From: Methylacidiphilum sp. Yel
GTDB taxonomy: Bacteria > Verrucomicrobiota > Verrucomicrobiia > Methylacidiphilales > Methylacidiphilaceae
Length of the DNA: 64,000 nt
NCBI RefSeq assembly: GCF_004421185.1
Contig: NZ_LXQB01000067.1
Location: forward strand, 1 to 64,000
Direction: 5' to 3'
The position numbers were made by a program, and so were the translations under genes. Below the pieces are notes generated by a model. It made no database searches. It had not been told where the DNA came from and was given only the letters and a program-made list of their open reading frames with translations. Shown piece after piece: positions 44,760 to 54,144 of this stretch (the stretch's first letter is position 1; each line of letters opens with the position of its first letter).

Positions 44760-45926
44760 ATGGCCAAAAAGGTAGTCATCGGATGTCGTATTGCTGGTTA
44801 TCCGATTTCAGCGATTGGGATTAATCTGGTCTTTATTCAATGGGCATATGCCTTTCGGAACCTTGGGTGGGATGTTTGGCTTTTAGAAGAGATCACCCAA
44901 GAGAGTTTGCCAAAAATTAAAAATTATAATCCCAAACAAATCCTGAAATTAGGTTTAAGCCATTGGAAATTAATTACTTCCTATTTTGATTTTGTCGAGC
45001 AATCTACGATTTTTATCAATGGGGAAGCAGAAAATCTCGATGCCTTTCTGCATTTTGCAAGGGAAAGTTCTTTTCTTTTAAATATTTCAGGGCTCATACG
45101 TAATAAGAACCTTCTTTCTGCCTTTAAAAAAAGGGTTTATCTGGATTTGGATCCTACCTTTACACAGATATGGGCTAAGGGGTATGGCTGTGATATGAAT
45201 CTGGAAGCCCATGACATTTTTTTTACAGTTGGCCTTTCTTTAAAAGAGGATGGTAAGAGAATACCTTTTACGGGGATCAATTGGATTCCTACTTTTCCCC
45301 CAGTATGTTTAGAGCTGTGGCACAAGTGGCTAGGCGGCAAAAAATGGTCAACAATCACTCATTGGTGTGGCTATCCTGAAGTAAATTGGGAAGGTAAGGT
45401 GTACGGGAACAAAGCCAGTGAGTTCGAAAAGGTTATTGAGCTTCCTCTTTTTTTTGATGGGAAAGTTCTTTTTCAGATTGCTTCGGATCTGCAAGAAGAC
45501 CACGAAATTCGCAACCGTTTTCTTTCCAAAAACTGGGATATGCTCAGTGTTTCAGCTATAGCCTCAGATTTTGAAAGTTATAGAAATTTTATCGGCGCCT
45601 CTCGGGGAGAATTTTCTGTAGTTAAAAATGGCTACTGGTTAAGCGATTGTGGTTGGTTTAGCGATCGAACAGTATGTTATTTGGCAATGGGAAAACCAGC
45701 AGTAGTTCAGGATACTGGTTGGTCAAGGATCATCCCTACCGGAGCGGGTCTTTTGGCTTTTACGACGATCTCTGAAGCGATTGAGGCCATAAAAAGGATT
45801 GAAAAAGATTACGCTTACCATTCTATGAAAGCCAGAGAATTAGCCGAAAGCCTATTTGATTCGGTCAAAGTAGCTCAAAAAATGGTTGAACAAATAGAAG
45901 GATCAGAGAAAGGAATGCCTGTTTAG
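44760..45926 (+). CDS. Glycosyltransferase-like protein (GT-B fold), substrate unknown
   Basis: The 388 residues look like a GT-B protein: VVIGCRIAGYPISAIGINLVFIQWAYAFRNLGWDVWLLEE at the start resembles the N-domain of GT4 enzymes, and the C-domain has SDCGWFSDRTVCYLAMGKPAVVQDTGW and GAGLLAFTTISEAIEAI, the usual donor-binding helix and loop. No signal peptide or membrane segment is seen. I cannot assign donor or acceptor. It follows the Rieske ferredoxin gene; no functional link is evident. Its last four bases overlap the 3' end of the convergent Bat gene. Confidence 0.68.
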   Translation: MAKKVVIGCRIAGYPISAIGINLVFIQWAYAFRNLGWDVWLLEEITQESLPKIKNYNPKQILKLGLSHWKLITSYFDFVEQSTIFINGEAENLDAFLHFARESSFLLNISGLIRNKNLLSAFKKRVYLDLDPTFTQIWAKGYGCDMNLEAHDIFFTVGLSLKEDGKRIPFTGINWIPTFPPVCLELWHKWLGGKKWSTITHWCGYPEVNWEGKVYGNKASEFEKVIELPLFFDGKVLFQIASDLQEDHEIRNRFLSKNWDMLSVSAIASDFESYRNFIGASRGEFSVVKNGYWLSDCGWFSDRTVCYLAMGKPAVVQDTGWSRIIPTGAGLLAFTTISEAIEAIKRIEKDYAYHSMKARELAESLFDSVKVAQKMVEQIEGSEKGMPV

Positions 45927-48649
45927 TTATGAAAAATGGATAAATAAAAAGCTTTTTCTTTCTCAGAAACGAACGCATGAGGAGTTTTGTAAAAGAGAGT
46001 CACGCATTGGGACCTTACCCAGCCATTCTGGCCATTCATAAATTCAATTTTGTACCATCCTAAATAGGCTTTTATGACTCTAATCACTGAACCTGCTTTT
46101 ACGGGTAGGCTTTGTTGTTGGACTTCTGTTGGAACCGACCGCAAAGGGGTATCCTCAACAAGCATCCCGGCATTGGGGGTTGCAAAAATACCGTATGAAA
46201 AAAATTCTAATAAAGAAAGACTGCTTATAAAAGCCAACACCAATACAATGCTAAAGCAAAAGGCTGGAATTCTGATTTTCTGGTACAGATGCAAAAGCAA
46301 AATACATAAGAAAAAGAATAACAAAAAGATACTTATAGCAGCTACTCTTTCCCATTCTCCAGGAGATAGAAAGATTTTTAAGCTGTTGAAATAGCCTTTT
46401 TTCTTGAAAGAATGAATATGAGTATCAGCCTCAGGGTTTTTATTGATTCCGACAGTCAAATTCCATCTAACAGAAGCATTGCGAGGGGCTAATAGGAAAG
46501 CTGCTGTCCATTCTCCTAAGGCTCTTTGCCATTGTTCTTGTTGTGAAAAGGCTAACCCAAGATTATTTCTTGTTTTCCAATCCAGAGGTTGTACTAGGGT
46601 TTTTTTCTTCCAAATGTCAATAGCCTTAGAAAACTCCCCTTTTTCATAGCAGCGGTAAGCCTCTTCAGAAGTAAACGATTCGACCTTTGAATCAGAAGGA
46701 GGATCAGCCAATGAACAAAATAGAAGGGAAGAAGCAGAAGAAGGAAGCCTTTTGTTGCTTGTAAAAGAAAAGGGCAGCGGACCACCTGGATTTTTTGATC
46801 CTTTTAAATTGTTTGTTAAAATACTAGAGAACAGCCCGACGAAAATACTCAGGGAAAGGAAGGGAAGGAAGTTTGCCGTGGTAAAGAATTCTTTTAAGGG
46901 AATCTTAGCTTTGGGCAGTTTTCGAGCTAGCTCTTGTGCCTCATCAATCCATTGTGATGAAGGAGTAGAGAGTCGACCAAACAAATAAAGCTGGGACTGA
47001 TTCCACAAAGCTGCCCATTTTTTAGCCATGACAGAGTTCTTTAGATAGTCCTTTATAAGCTGTTTTTCAATAGAGTCCTCATCTGGGAAAGGATAAGGAA
47101 TATCCCAAAACTCTTTAAATGCTTTTTGCCAAAGTAGGAGATACCTATAAATCTCCTCATTGGTCTTTGCTTTAGCAATCGCTTGGGGGATTGTCCTTAA
47201 ACAATGACTCGCTTTTTTTTTCTGGAGCAGTAAGGGTTTGTGGGCAACACGATCCCAGCAAAGCAAACACCAAAGAAATAAGAATATAAATGCAAAGAGT
47301 AGGCTTTCTTTGCCAAGGTCCCATGGGGGAAAAGGAGCCAAGCCTTTTTCCATACCAAGGAGAGGGCCTGTTGGTAACATATCTAGAGGATAGCCTGTAT
47401 TAATCGGCTGAGAGCGATCAGTCAGGAGCTCTAATTTATTATCTGGAGTCTGGTTTGAAAGGGAGGATTTTTTCACAGATAAATGGATAGGATCAGATTT
47501 TATTGTTTGATATTCCCCTTGCGTCACCTCAAAATAGGTAAAAGAATAGGCAGGCAGATCTATTTCTCCAAAAATATCAGGTATAAGAACTAACTCCATT
47601 TTCAGAACCCCAGTAAACAAAGACTCGGGGTCTATTTGACGAGACGGCAAAGAATTTATAATTCTTATACCCTTACAAGGGGGATATTCCGGTAGTTTCC
47701 AGGGAACTGCCCAATTCCCTGTCCCTTCTATTCGTATCGAGAGAGAAATCGGTTCGCCTTGAATGGCTTCAACGGGGTTTACCTTACAGGAAAGTTTAAA
47801 GGTTCCTATTGCTTCAGAAAAATCAGGAGGCGCTGCTGGGAGTGGAGCTATTTCAATGACTTTGGGTTCGGTTGTGGAGTGGATAGGTTTGACAATAGGT
47901 TGAGAAAAAAGACCGCGCCCGAATCTCTCTATTTCCAAAGTAAGTTGCTGACTGATTGGAGGCAAAACAATTTTGCCCGCTTTTAAGGATAATAAAGTGG
48001 TTGTGTAGCGTATACCGCTCGCATACGTTCCGTTGGCATTTAAAATCACTCGTTGAGGTTTGCCCCATCGGTTGGAAAGAAAATCCTTTGGATCCCATTC
48101 AGGTTGACTTGTTATATCTAAAAAAGTTCCTGAGCGGGTTAAGAGTCTATATTCTATGACAAAAGGCTCGCCTTTCCATAAGGTTCTTTGGGGGACAAGC
48201 ACTTGAGCATCTACGCCATCAGCCGATATAGGAGCTATTTCTACTTCTTTTACTGTAAAGGAAATGGGGGGGATTTCCACAAGTCCATGGTCTGTGGAAA
48301 TTAAAAACGGAGGAATAATATAATTGCCTGGTTGGTGGGGAATAATAGGAAAGTCGTATATAAGCTCTTTACGGCTATTTCGGCTGATGGATGGAGCCTC
48401 TATTTCCAAAAAGGCGACTTTTGGTGGTTTCACTTCATCTTGAGGAGAACAATTTTCGAAAACAAGCAAGAGATGTGCAGATACCCCAGGTTCCAACTTG
48501 TCATTTAGGGGTAACCAATGAGCAGAAAAGGCCATTACATTGCCTAGCGTCATGACATTGAGCAATGTATAAAAACAACAAGCTAGGACAACCAATCGGA
48601 TCTTACCAATCGGGATCTTCCAAATAAGAATCGTTTGTCTCACTTTCAA
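45923..48649 (-). CDS. BatD-BatE fusion (oxygen-tolerance/aerotolerance protein)
   Basis: A large membrane protein of the Bat system. The N-terminal half (about 40-430) is BatD: repeated Ig-like strands such as VSAHLLLVFENCSP and GEPISLSIRIEGTGNWAVPW. A membrane segment lies near 475-490. The second half has TPR repeats (about 675-760, EAYRCYEKGEFSKAIDIWKK), two more membrane segments, and an SH3-like domain (about 825-890, LPVKAGSVIRVIKAYLGWYKIEF), which is BatE. The two are often separate genes. The first codon may be TTG (48649), GTG (48643) or a TTG further in; the upstream gene's 3' end overlaps by 47 bases, so translation is coupled. Confidence 0.82.
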   Translation of the reverse strand: MKVRQTILIWKIPIGKIRLVVLACCFYTLLNVMTLGNVMAFSAHWLPLNDKLEPGVSAHLLLVFENCSPQDEVKPPKVAFLEIEAPSISRNSRKELIYDFPIIPHQPGNYIIPPFLISTDHGLVEIPPISFTVKEVEIAPISADGVDAQVLVPQRTLWKGEPFVIEYRLLTRSGTFLDITSQPEWDPKDFLSNRWGKPQRVILNANGTYASGIRYTTTLLSLKAGKIVLPPISQQLTLEIERFGRGLFSQPIVKPIHSTTEPKVIEIAPLPAAPPDFSEAIGTFKLSCKVNPVEAIQGEPISLSIRIEGTGNWAVPWKLPEYPPCKGIRIINSLPSRQIDPESLFTGVLKMELVLIPDIFGEIDLPAYSFTYFEVTQGEYQTIKSDPIHLSVKKSSLSNQTPDNKLELLTDRSQPINTGYPLDMLPTGPLLGMEKGLAPFPPWDLGKESLLFAFIFLFLWCLLCWDRVAHKPLLLQKKKASHCLRTIPQAIAKAKTNEEIYRYLLLWQKAFKEFWDIPYPFPDEDSIEKQLIKDYLKNSVMAKKWAALWNQSQLYLFGRLSTPSSQWIDEAQELARKLPKAKIPLKEFFTTANFLPFLSLSIFVGLFSSILTNNLKGSKNPGGPLPFSFTSNKRLPSSASSLLFCSLADPPSDSKVESFTSEEAYRCYEKGEFSKAIDIWKKKTLVQPLDWKTRNNLGLAFSQQEQWQRALGEWTAAFLLAPRNASVRWNLTVGINKNPEADTHIHSFKKKGYFNSLKIFLSPGEWERVAAISIFLLFFFLCILLLHLYQKIRIPAFCFSIVLVLAFISSLSLLEFFSYGIFATPNAGMLVEDTPLRSVPTEVQQQSLPVKAGSVIRVIKAYLGWYKIEFMNGQNGWVRSQCVTLFYKTPHAFVSEKEKAFYLSIFHN

Positions 48650-50366
48650 TTTGACGCATTCTTTTGAAGAATGTTGATGGGTTATCTAGCTGTTTGATTT
48701 GCCTTAATTTTATCTCTTTTTCTGTCTCTTCTCCAGTTGAATTTTCTGAATCGGAAGAGAGATTATCAGGAGTAAGAGGAGAGTTTTGAGTTTGTTTTGA
48801 TTCGCTAGTTACTGTTGATTCTTTTTGTTCCTTTTTAGAAGAAGGAAAAGCAGAGGGATTTTTTCCTAAAGAAAGATTATCTTTCGAAAAGCCTTGTTTT
48901 TTTTCTTTTAGATCCAACCCCCTTTTCCTGAGATTCGAGTCGGACATAGGTTCGGACAGAGCGTTATTTTCTTTTTGATTCTGGGCTGGCTCTGTCTTTT
49001 TATTTGCCATGTTTGAAGAAGAGCCATTCTCTTCAAGAAGTTTTAAAAGTTCTTTTAAATAGCTTTCCCAATAGGGAAAATTGGGATCGAGCAACTTCCC
49101 CAATTCCACAGCTTTTATTCCATCTTCAATCACCCCTGTGGGCAGTTTGCTTTTTTTCCCGAGCTCAATGGTTGACTGGGCAATCATCACACAATCATTT
49201 TTTGTCAATTCAGCCTTTTTACTCACTGCTTCTATTCTAGCAATGAACGTAGAGTAAAGTTCTCTATCTATATTGGCTCCTTGTGCCGAGCAGAAAAAAA
49301 ATAAAAATAACAACAAGGAAAGAAGAAAATGGCCTTTAATTTTTTTCCCTTTTGCACCGAGTTTATTAACCATAATGAATCTTTCATGACGAGGAAATTC
49401 CCAATAAAAACTTGCTATGGCCAACAACAATGCTGGTAAAAGGAAGCAAGTATATTGTTCTGCAAGTACTTTCATTTTTTCTTTATTTTTTGAATACTCT
49501 GGACTCTTTACCATCTTTTGAACCAAAGGGACAATGTCAAGCCACTTATCAGCCTGGACATAGATACCACCAGTAGAGTGTGCAATAAGTTCCAATGAAG
49601 AAGGATTGAAAAAGCTGACTATAGGCTGACCATTGTAATCTTTATAGAGAGACCCATTGGTATTTTTTATTAATGCCCCGTTAGAGGAACCAATGCCGAT
49701 GGCTAGCACTTGAACACCATATTTTTTCAATTCAGTAAGTTTTTGTTCCCATTTCCCTCCATGATCTTCGCCGTCACTGAAAAGAATAAGTATTTTTTTA
49801 TGCCTTTCTTCGGAAGAGAAAAAAAGGAGCACTTCATCCATCATGGCAGCAAAACTTGTTCCTCCATTTGGGAAATCATCTAGGGACAATCCAGAAATCA
49901 TTTCTTGGATCAAATCATAATCAGTTGAAAAGGGGACTTCTATAAATGCATTTCTAGTAAAAGCGAGCAATCCGACTCTTTCCCCTTGAAGTTTGGCAAC
50001 AAAATTGGAAGCAAGCAATTTTGCTCTTTCCAGTCTAGAAGGAACGGTATCTTCTGCTAACATGCTTTTGGACACATCTATAGCCAAGAGATAATCGCTG
50101 TTTGATTGAAGCAGCTCTATGTCTGTTTGACCCCATTGGGGTCTTGATAAAGCAATAATAAAAAGAATTGAAGAAAGGAGGAAGAACCAGGGAATAGGAA
50201 TCTTTTGGTTCACTTCTCTTTTGATTTCTACTCCTTGACGGGAAAAGAAAACTTTGAATAAGTGGGCAAAAGTGGCTTTTGAGACGGAGTTTTGATGATA
50301 ATATAAAAATAAAAAAAGAGGCAAAAGCAGCAAACCAAAAAGGATTTGGGGATTTTTAAACTGCAT
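48603..50366 (-). CDS. BatB-BatC fusion: VWA membrane protein with TPR domain
   Basis: The N-terminal part is a BatA/BatB-type protein: membrane segments at about 5-22 and 58-75 (IALSRPQWGQ), a von Willebrand A domain (about 92-290) with the metal site DVSKS (97-101), GGTSF and SDGEDHGG, then a membrane segment at about 315-330. A second hydrophobic segment (about 362-378, ending CSAQG) looks like an internal signal anchor for a TPR domain (about 385-450), which is BatC. A Ser/Glu/Lys-rich tail completes 587 residues. BatA, MoxR and DUF58 proteins, usual partners, are not in this window. It follows rarA by about 70 bases. Confidence 0.84.
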   Translation of the reverse strand: MQFKNPQILFGLLLLPLFLFLYYHQNSVSKATFAHLFKVFFSRQGVEIKREVNQKIPIPWFFLLSSILFIIALSRPQWGQTDIELLQSNSDYLLAIDVSKSMLAEDTVPSRLERAKLLASNFVAKLQGERVGLLAFTRNAFIEVPFSTDYDLIQEMISGLSLDDFPNGGTSFAAMMDEVLLFFSSEERHKKILILFSDGEDHGGKWEQKLTELKKYGVQVLAIGIGSSNGALIKNTNGSLYKDYNGQPIVSFFNPSSLELIAHSTGGIYVQADKWLDIVPLVQKMVKSPEYSKNKEKMKVLAEQYTCFLLPALLLAIASFYWEFPRHERFIMVNKLGAKGKKIKGHFLLSLLLFLFFFCSAQGANIDRELYSTFIARIEAVSKKAELTKNDCVMIAQSTIELGKKSKLPTGVIEDGIKAVELGKLLDPNFPYWESYLKELLKLLEENGSSSNMANKKTEPAQNQKENNALSEPMSDSNLRKRGLDLKEKKQGFSKDNLSLGKNPSAFPSSKKEQKESTVTSESKQTQNSPLTPDNLSSDSENSTGEETEKEIKLRQIKQLDNPSTFFKRMRQIESETNDSYLEDPDW

Positions 50367-50435
50367 CTTATTTCTTTAACAATTTTCCATGAACGCTCAT
50401 CAATTTAGTCAACAACGGTTGTAAAAAAAGTCGCT

Positions 50436-51806
50436 CTACCTAATCGAATCCTCTGCAGCAATATTCATCGGATTGTTTTGTTTTCTTAAGCTTTCTATGT
50501 ATTTCAATCTTTCTGAAAATTCTTTTTCTTTTCCGTGATTCGTTGGAGAGTAAAAAGTTCCTGGATTAATCCCGTATCGTTGAGGGCTGATTGCTTCCCT
50601 AAAATCGTGGCTGTAGAGATAGCCTATACCTCGACCCATTTTGGTTGCCCAAGAATAATGGGTATCTTTTAAAAATTGAGGGACTTCAACTCTCTCCTTT
50701 TTCTCCACCCATTCCATAGCTTTATTTATAGCGTTGTAGGCAGAGTTGCTTTTCGGAGACAAACAAAGATAAATAGTTGCAAAAGCAAGGGGAATCCTTC
50801 CCTCAGGCATGCCAATTTTTTCAATCGCATCGAAGGCCCCCATTGCCACAGTTAAGCCATTGGGGTCTGCTAACCCAATATCTTCGGTCGAAAGGATCAC
50901 TAGCCTTCTAGCAATAAATCTAGGGTCTTCGCCTGCTGCAAGCATTTTGGCAAGCCAATAAATAGCAGAATCTGGATCGCTGCCACGCACTGATTTAATA
51001 AAGGCCGAGATTGTGTCATAATGTTCATCTTCGCCGTGATCATAGCGTGGAGTTTTTTTCTGGATTAGATTTTCAATGACATCAATACCAATGATTAAGG
51101 GTTGTTTATTTTCTTGAAAAGAGGAGAGAACAGCCACCTCAATGTAGTTAAGTAGGCATCTTGCGTCTCCCTCACAAATATCCAATAATAATTCTTGGGC
51201 TGCTTTATCAATTTTAGCTTCATAGTTGCCAAGTCCTCTCTCTTTATCAGTGAGAGCAAGGTTTAGGAGAATTTCTAGCGATTTTTTTGATAGAGCTTTA
51301 AATTCGAAAAGTTGGGAACGGGAAAGCAATGGGGCTGTTAAGTAAAAACTTGGATTATGAGTAGTTGCTCCTATTAGTTTAATGATGCCTGTTTCCAAAT
51401 CTGGAAGGAGAACATCTTGTTGCGATTTGTTAAATCGATGAATCTCATCGATAAAAAGCAGTGTCCCCCTTTTTTGTTCTTTCCAGCGTGTCGAGGCTTT
51501 GTTTAGAATTTTTCTTAAATCAGCTACCCCAGATTCCACCGCGTTGAGTCTTTCAAAAAAACATTTCGTTTTTTTAGTGATAATTTCTGCCAGTGTCGTT
51601 TTTCCTGTTCCCGGGGGGCCAAATAAAATGATCGATTGAATCCTGTCTGCATCTATTAGTCTTCGAAGGGGCTTCCCGGGCAAAAGAATCTCTTCCTGGC
51701 CAACAAGCTCTTCTAATGACCGAGGACGCATTTTTGTTGCTAGAGGAGCTGTCGGACTAATGGAATGTCTCTCTTCGTTTTCCTGCCAGTCAAACAATTC
51801 TTGCAT
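50436..51806 (-). CDS. rarA: Replication-associated recombination protein RarA (MgsA)
   Basis: An AAA+ ATPase of the clamp-loader family that acts at stalled forks. MRPRSLEELVGQEEIL, Walker A FGPPGTGKTTLAE, Walker B LLFIDEIHRFNKSQQD and sensor 1 IGATTHNPSF are present; the C-terminal half contains SAFIKSVRGSDPDSAIYWLA, the RarA/WRNIP1 signature, and PQRYGINPGTFYSP near the end. I start at the ATG 51806 (456 residues); an upstream TTG adds 12 hydrophobic residues. It sits between pal and the Bat genes on the same strand without obvious link to them. Confidence 0.94.
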   Translation of the reverse strand: MQELFDWQENEERHSISPTAPLATKMRPRSLEELVGQEEILLPGKPLRRLIDADRIQSIILFGPPGTGKTTLAEIITKKTKCFFERLNAVESGVADLRKILNKASTRWKEQKRGTLLFIDEIHRFNKSQQDVLLPDLETGIIKLIGATTHNPSFYLTAPLLSRSQLFEFKALSKKSLEILLNLALTDKERGLGNYEAKIDKAAQELLLDICEGDARCLLNYIEVAVLSSFQENKQPLIIGIDVIENLIQKKTPRYDHGEDEHYDTISAFIKSVRGSDPDSAIYWLAKMLAAGEDPRFIARRLVILSTEDIGLADPNGLTVAMGAFDAIEKIGMPEGRIPLAFATIYLCLSPKSNSAYNAINKAMEWVEKKERVEVPQFLKDTHYSWATKMGRGIGYLYSHDFREAISPQRYGINPGTFYSPTNHGKEKEFSERLKYIESLRKQNNPMNIAAEDSIR

Positions 51807-51872
51807 TAATCGAAATAGAATCAAAGAAAATAGAATATGCAAAAAAGAATTTCTTGAGCAGACAAAAAAAGC

Positions 51873-52412
51873 CTATTTGCGAATCACTCCAGTTTCGACT
51901 CGGCGGTTTTTGGCATAATCGGCTTCCGTATGTCCAATGGCTGCAGGCCGATCTTTCCCATAAGATATGGTATGTATTCTTTCCGGAGCCACTCCTAGTC
52001 CCACTAGATATTCCCTAACGGCAATGGCTCTTCTTTCCCCTAGTCCACGGTTATATTCTTCTGTTCCTCTTTCATCACAATGTCCAGCAAGAAGAATTGA
52101 ATCTCCTGGATGCTCATTCATCCATTGGGCTATTTTTTCAATTTTTCCTCTCTCGGTAGCAGGAATAGCAGAACTGTCGAAGGCAAAATAGATCGTTTGG
52201 TCTTTAAATGGTGAATAATCAACATCAAAATCGGGATTGAATGCTCCTCGAGTTGGTAAAGGAGAACTTTCAAGAAATTCTTCTTCTGCTGTTGGTTTTT
52301 CTTTTCCTTTAGGGTGTTTGGCGCATCCTGTCCAGCTGATAACAAAAAGACAAGCAAACAAGAAAAAAAGAAAAGAAGGGTTGCTTTTAGCAAAACGGAG
52401 AAGTCTTTTCAT
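51873..52412 (-). CDS. pal: Peptidoglycan-associated lipoprotein Pal
   Basis: An outer-membrane lipoprotein that ties the outer membrane to peptidoglycan as part of Tol-Pal. The ATG at 52412 gives a short signal peptide ending in a lipobox (ISWTGC). The OmpA-like domain (about 75-178) has IYFAFDSSAIP, the diaminopimelate-binding ILLAGHCDERGTEEYNRGLGERRA and YGKDRPAAIGHTEADYAKNRR. The 179 residues are typical. It follows tolB by about 120 bases and is processed by LspA, which is also encoded in this window. Confidence 0.95.
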   Translation of the reverse strand: MKRLLRFAKSNPSFLFFLFACLFVISWTGCAKHPKGKEKPTAEEEFLESSPLPTRGAFNPDFDVDYSPFKDQTIYFAFDSSAIPATERGKIEKIAQWMNEHPGDSILLAGHCDERGTEEYNRGLGERRAIAVREYLVGLGVAPERIHTISYGKDRPAAIGHTEADYAKNRRVETGVIRK

Positions 52413-52530
52413 AATACTGCCTGAGGAATAAAAAAGAGAGAGGATAAAGGGGTGTATTTTCAAATTTTTTATGATTTTTATGGCTAATCACTAAACCTTG
52501 TAAAGGCAAAAAGAGTAGACTTTTTGAAAA

Positions 52531-53676
52531 TTATGGAGAGACCGCCGGCTGATAACAATTTTTCAGTTCACAATCAATTTTTAGAGTTTGTCGGCTGACT
52601 GTATCCAATAAATACAAAGAGCCATGTGATTCATAAACAAGATGGCGTGAATTTGGAGTCCATGATGGATCTTCTCCCCCTTGCGTTGTAAGAATCGACG
52701 CTTCCTGTTTGTTTAAATCATAAACTCCAATCTGAAACTGACCTCCAATCCTTGCACTAAAAGCAATTTTTTTCCCATCCCTTGACCAGTCTGGCTCTGA
52801 ACTGTAGGTGTTGCCTGTAATCAGTCGTCTTGGGGTTCCTCCTTCTGATGGAATTATGAAAAGCTGAATACTTCCTCTTTCATCAGAGGTATAAACGATC
52901 TGACTCCCATCTGGAGACCAGCAGGGGGATGTGTTTGTGGCTCTATTCCGAGTAAGTTGTCTTGGAGTACCTCCCTCTATGGACATGATATAAATTTCTG
53001 GATTGCCATCTTTGCTCAGGGTTAAAGCCAAATTTTTATCATCTGGGGAAAAGGAAGCACCGGAATTGACTCCAGGGAAAAAGGCGAATCGAACCCTGGA
53101 ATGCTTAGAAAGTTTGATTAAGTAGACGTCAGGATAACCGCTTTTATAGGAAGTATAGGCGATCATCGTACGATCATGACTCCATCGCGGATGAGCGCTA
53201 ATGGTTTTATCAGAGGTTAGCCGCTGTAGACTTGCTCCATCCATGTCCATCAAGTAGAGCTCTTTAAATCCAGTATCAGATGATATAAAGGCTATTTTAC
53301 AGTTAGCAAAGCCTTTAACCCCGGTTAATGCTTCTAAAATGGAATCTGAGAATAGATGGGAAGATTGCCTAATATCTCCTCCAGCAAAAGTTTTATGAAT
53401 GAGTTCCTCTTTTTTGGTTCTATCTAGAAGGATGCCTTCAAGAACATTACCAGAAATTCTCCCTGAAACTATATAGCGTTCGTTACCCGCAGTACTAACA
53501 TCTATAAGCATGGTCTGAAGCAGGTCTTTTGAGATTATTTTTTGACAGGCTTCAGCCTCTTTCCCAACGAATGATCCCAAGGATAGTTTAACTTTGCCAC
53601 CGGTTACTTCAACCTGCGCATAGAGCTTACCAAAAAGGATAATAAAAAAATAAAAAATTAAAAAAAGTGGGGTCAT
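52531..53676 (-). CDS. tolB: TolB-like periplasmic beta-propeller protein
   Basis: Periplasmic member of the Tol-Pal system. From the ATG at 53676 a signal peptide (MTPLFLIFYFFIILFGKLYAQ) leads to an N-terminal alpha/beta domain (about 25-125) and a six-bladed WD40-like propeller (about 130-375) with repeated WSxDGxxIAY-type units: HPRWSHDRTMIAYTS, SPCWSPDGSQIVYTS, EPDWSRDGKKIAFSA. Total length is 381 residues. An upstream ATG at 53760 overlaps the stop of the small ORF (ATGGTAA) and would add 28 charged residues; coupling makes it possible, but the signal peptide favours the inner start. Confidence 0.9.
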   Translation of the reverse strand: MTPLFLIFYFFIILFGKLYAQVEVTGGKVKLSLGSFVGKEAEACQKIISKDLLQTMLIDVSTAGNERYIVSGRISGNVLEGILLDRTKKEELIHKTFAGGDIRQSSHLFSDSILEALTGVKGFANCKIAFISSDTGFKELYLMDMDGASLQRLTSDKTISAHPRWSHDRTMIAYTSYKSGYPDVYLIKLSKHSRVRFAFFPGVNSGASFSPDDKNLALTLSKDGNPEIYIMSIEGGTPRQLTRNRATNTSPCWSPDGSQIVYTSDERGSIQLFIIPSEGGTPRRLITGNTYSSEPDWSRDGKKIAFSARIGGQFQIGVYDLNKQEASILTTQGGEDPSWTPNSRHLVYESHGSLYLLDTVSRQTLKIDCELKNCYQPAVSP

Positions 53677-53753
53677 TTTTAAAAAAAGATCCTTATTTTT
53701 ATGTGGCCTAAAATAGGCTTTCCATTGCGTAAACCCTTTGTTCTTTCGTATGC

Positions 53754-54086
53754 TTACCATGGATTGATAGGCTGTTGTCTATAGAGTTGGGAGTTGATTC
53801 TCTTTCTTGGAAAGGTATGCCTTCCAAAGATGTTTGATTCGATAAGAAAAATCCCTTCTGCTTGAGTTTGAAAAAACACTCTTGGCAGTATAGAACAATT
53901 TCTACAGTCATGCACTAAGTCTTGTCCTCTAATTGGAGGAATGCGTTTTCTTTTAGACATTTCCACTTTAAGAAATCGGTAGAAAAGGAGAAAGAACTGA
54001 GTGTTTATTAATGTCAAGTGTTGACTGATACCCTGAATAGCTTTCTTTAGTTTTTTTATATCCTCCTTCCAGTTTGTCAAGCGCAT
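53754..54086 (-). CDS. Possible small protein between TonB-like gene and tolB
   Basis: A 110-residue frame from an ATG with AGGAT eight bases upstream. It starts with a charged helix (MRLTNWKEDIKKLKKAIQG), has a short hydrophobic piece (FFLLFYRFL), then a basic, Arg/Pro-rich half with two cysteines (HDCRNCS). I do not recognise it. Its stop overlaps a possible tolB ATG, and it fills what would otherwise be a 460-base gap in a tight operon; those are the reasons to list it. It may also be noncoding leader of tolB. Confidence 0.35.
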   Translation of the reverse strand: MRLTNWKEDIKKLKKAIQGISQHLTLINTQFFLLFYRFLKVEMSKRKRIPPIRGQDLVHDCRNCSILPRVFFQTQAEGIFLIESNIFGRHTFPRKRINSQLYRQQPINPW

Positions 54087-54144
54087 TTCAACTATCCTAT
54101 GTAGGATGAGACGATAGGCGATGAGCCCCAAGTAAGGAAAAGAT

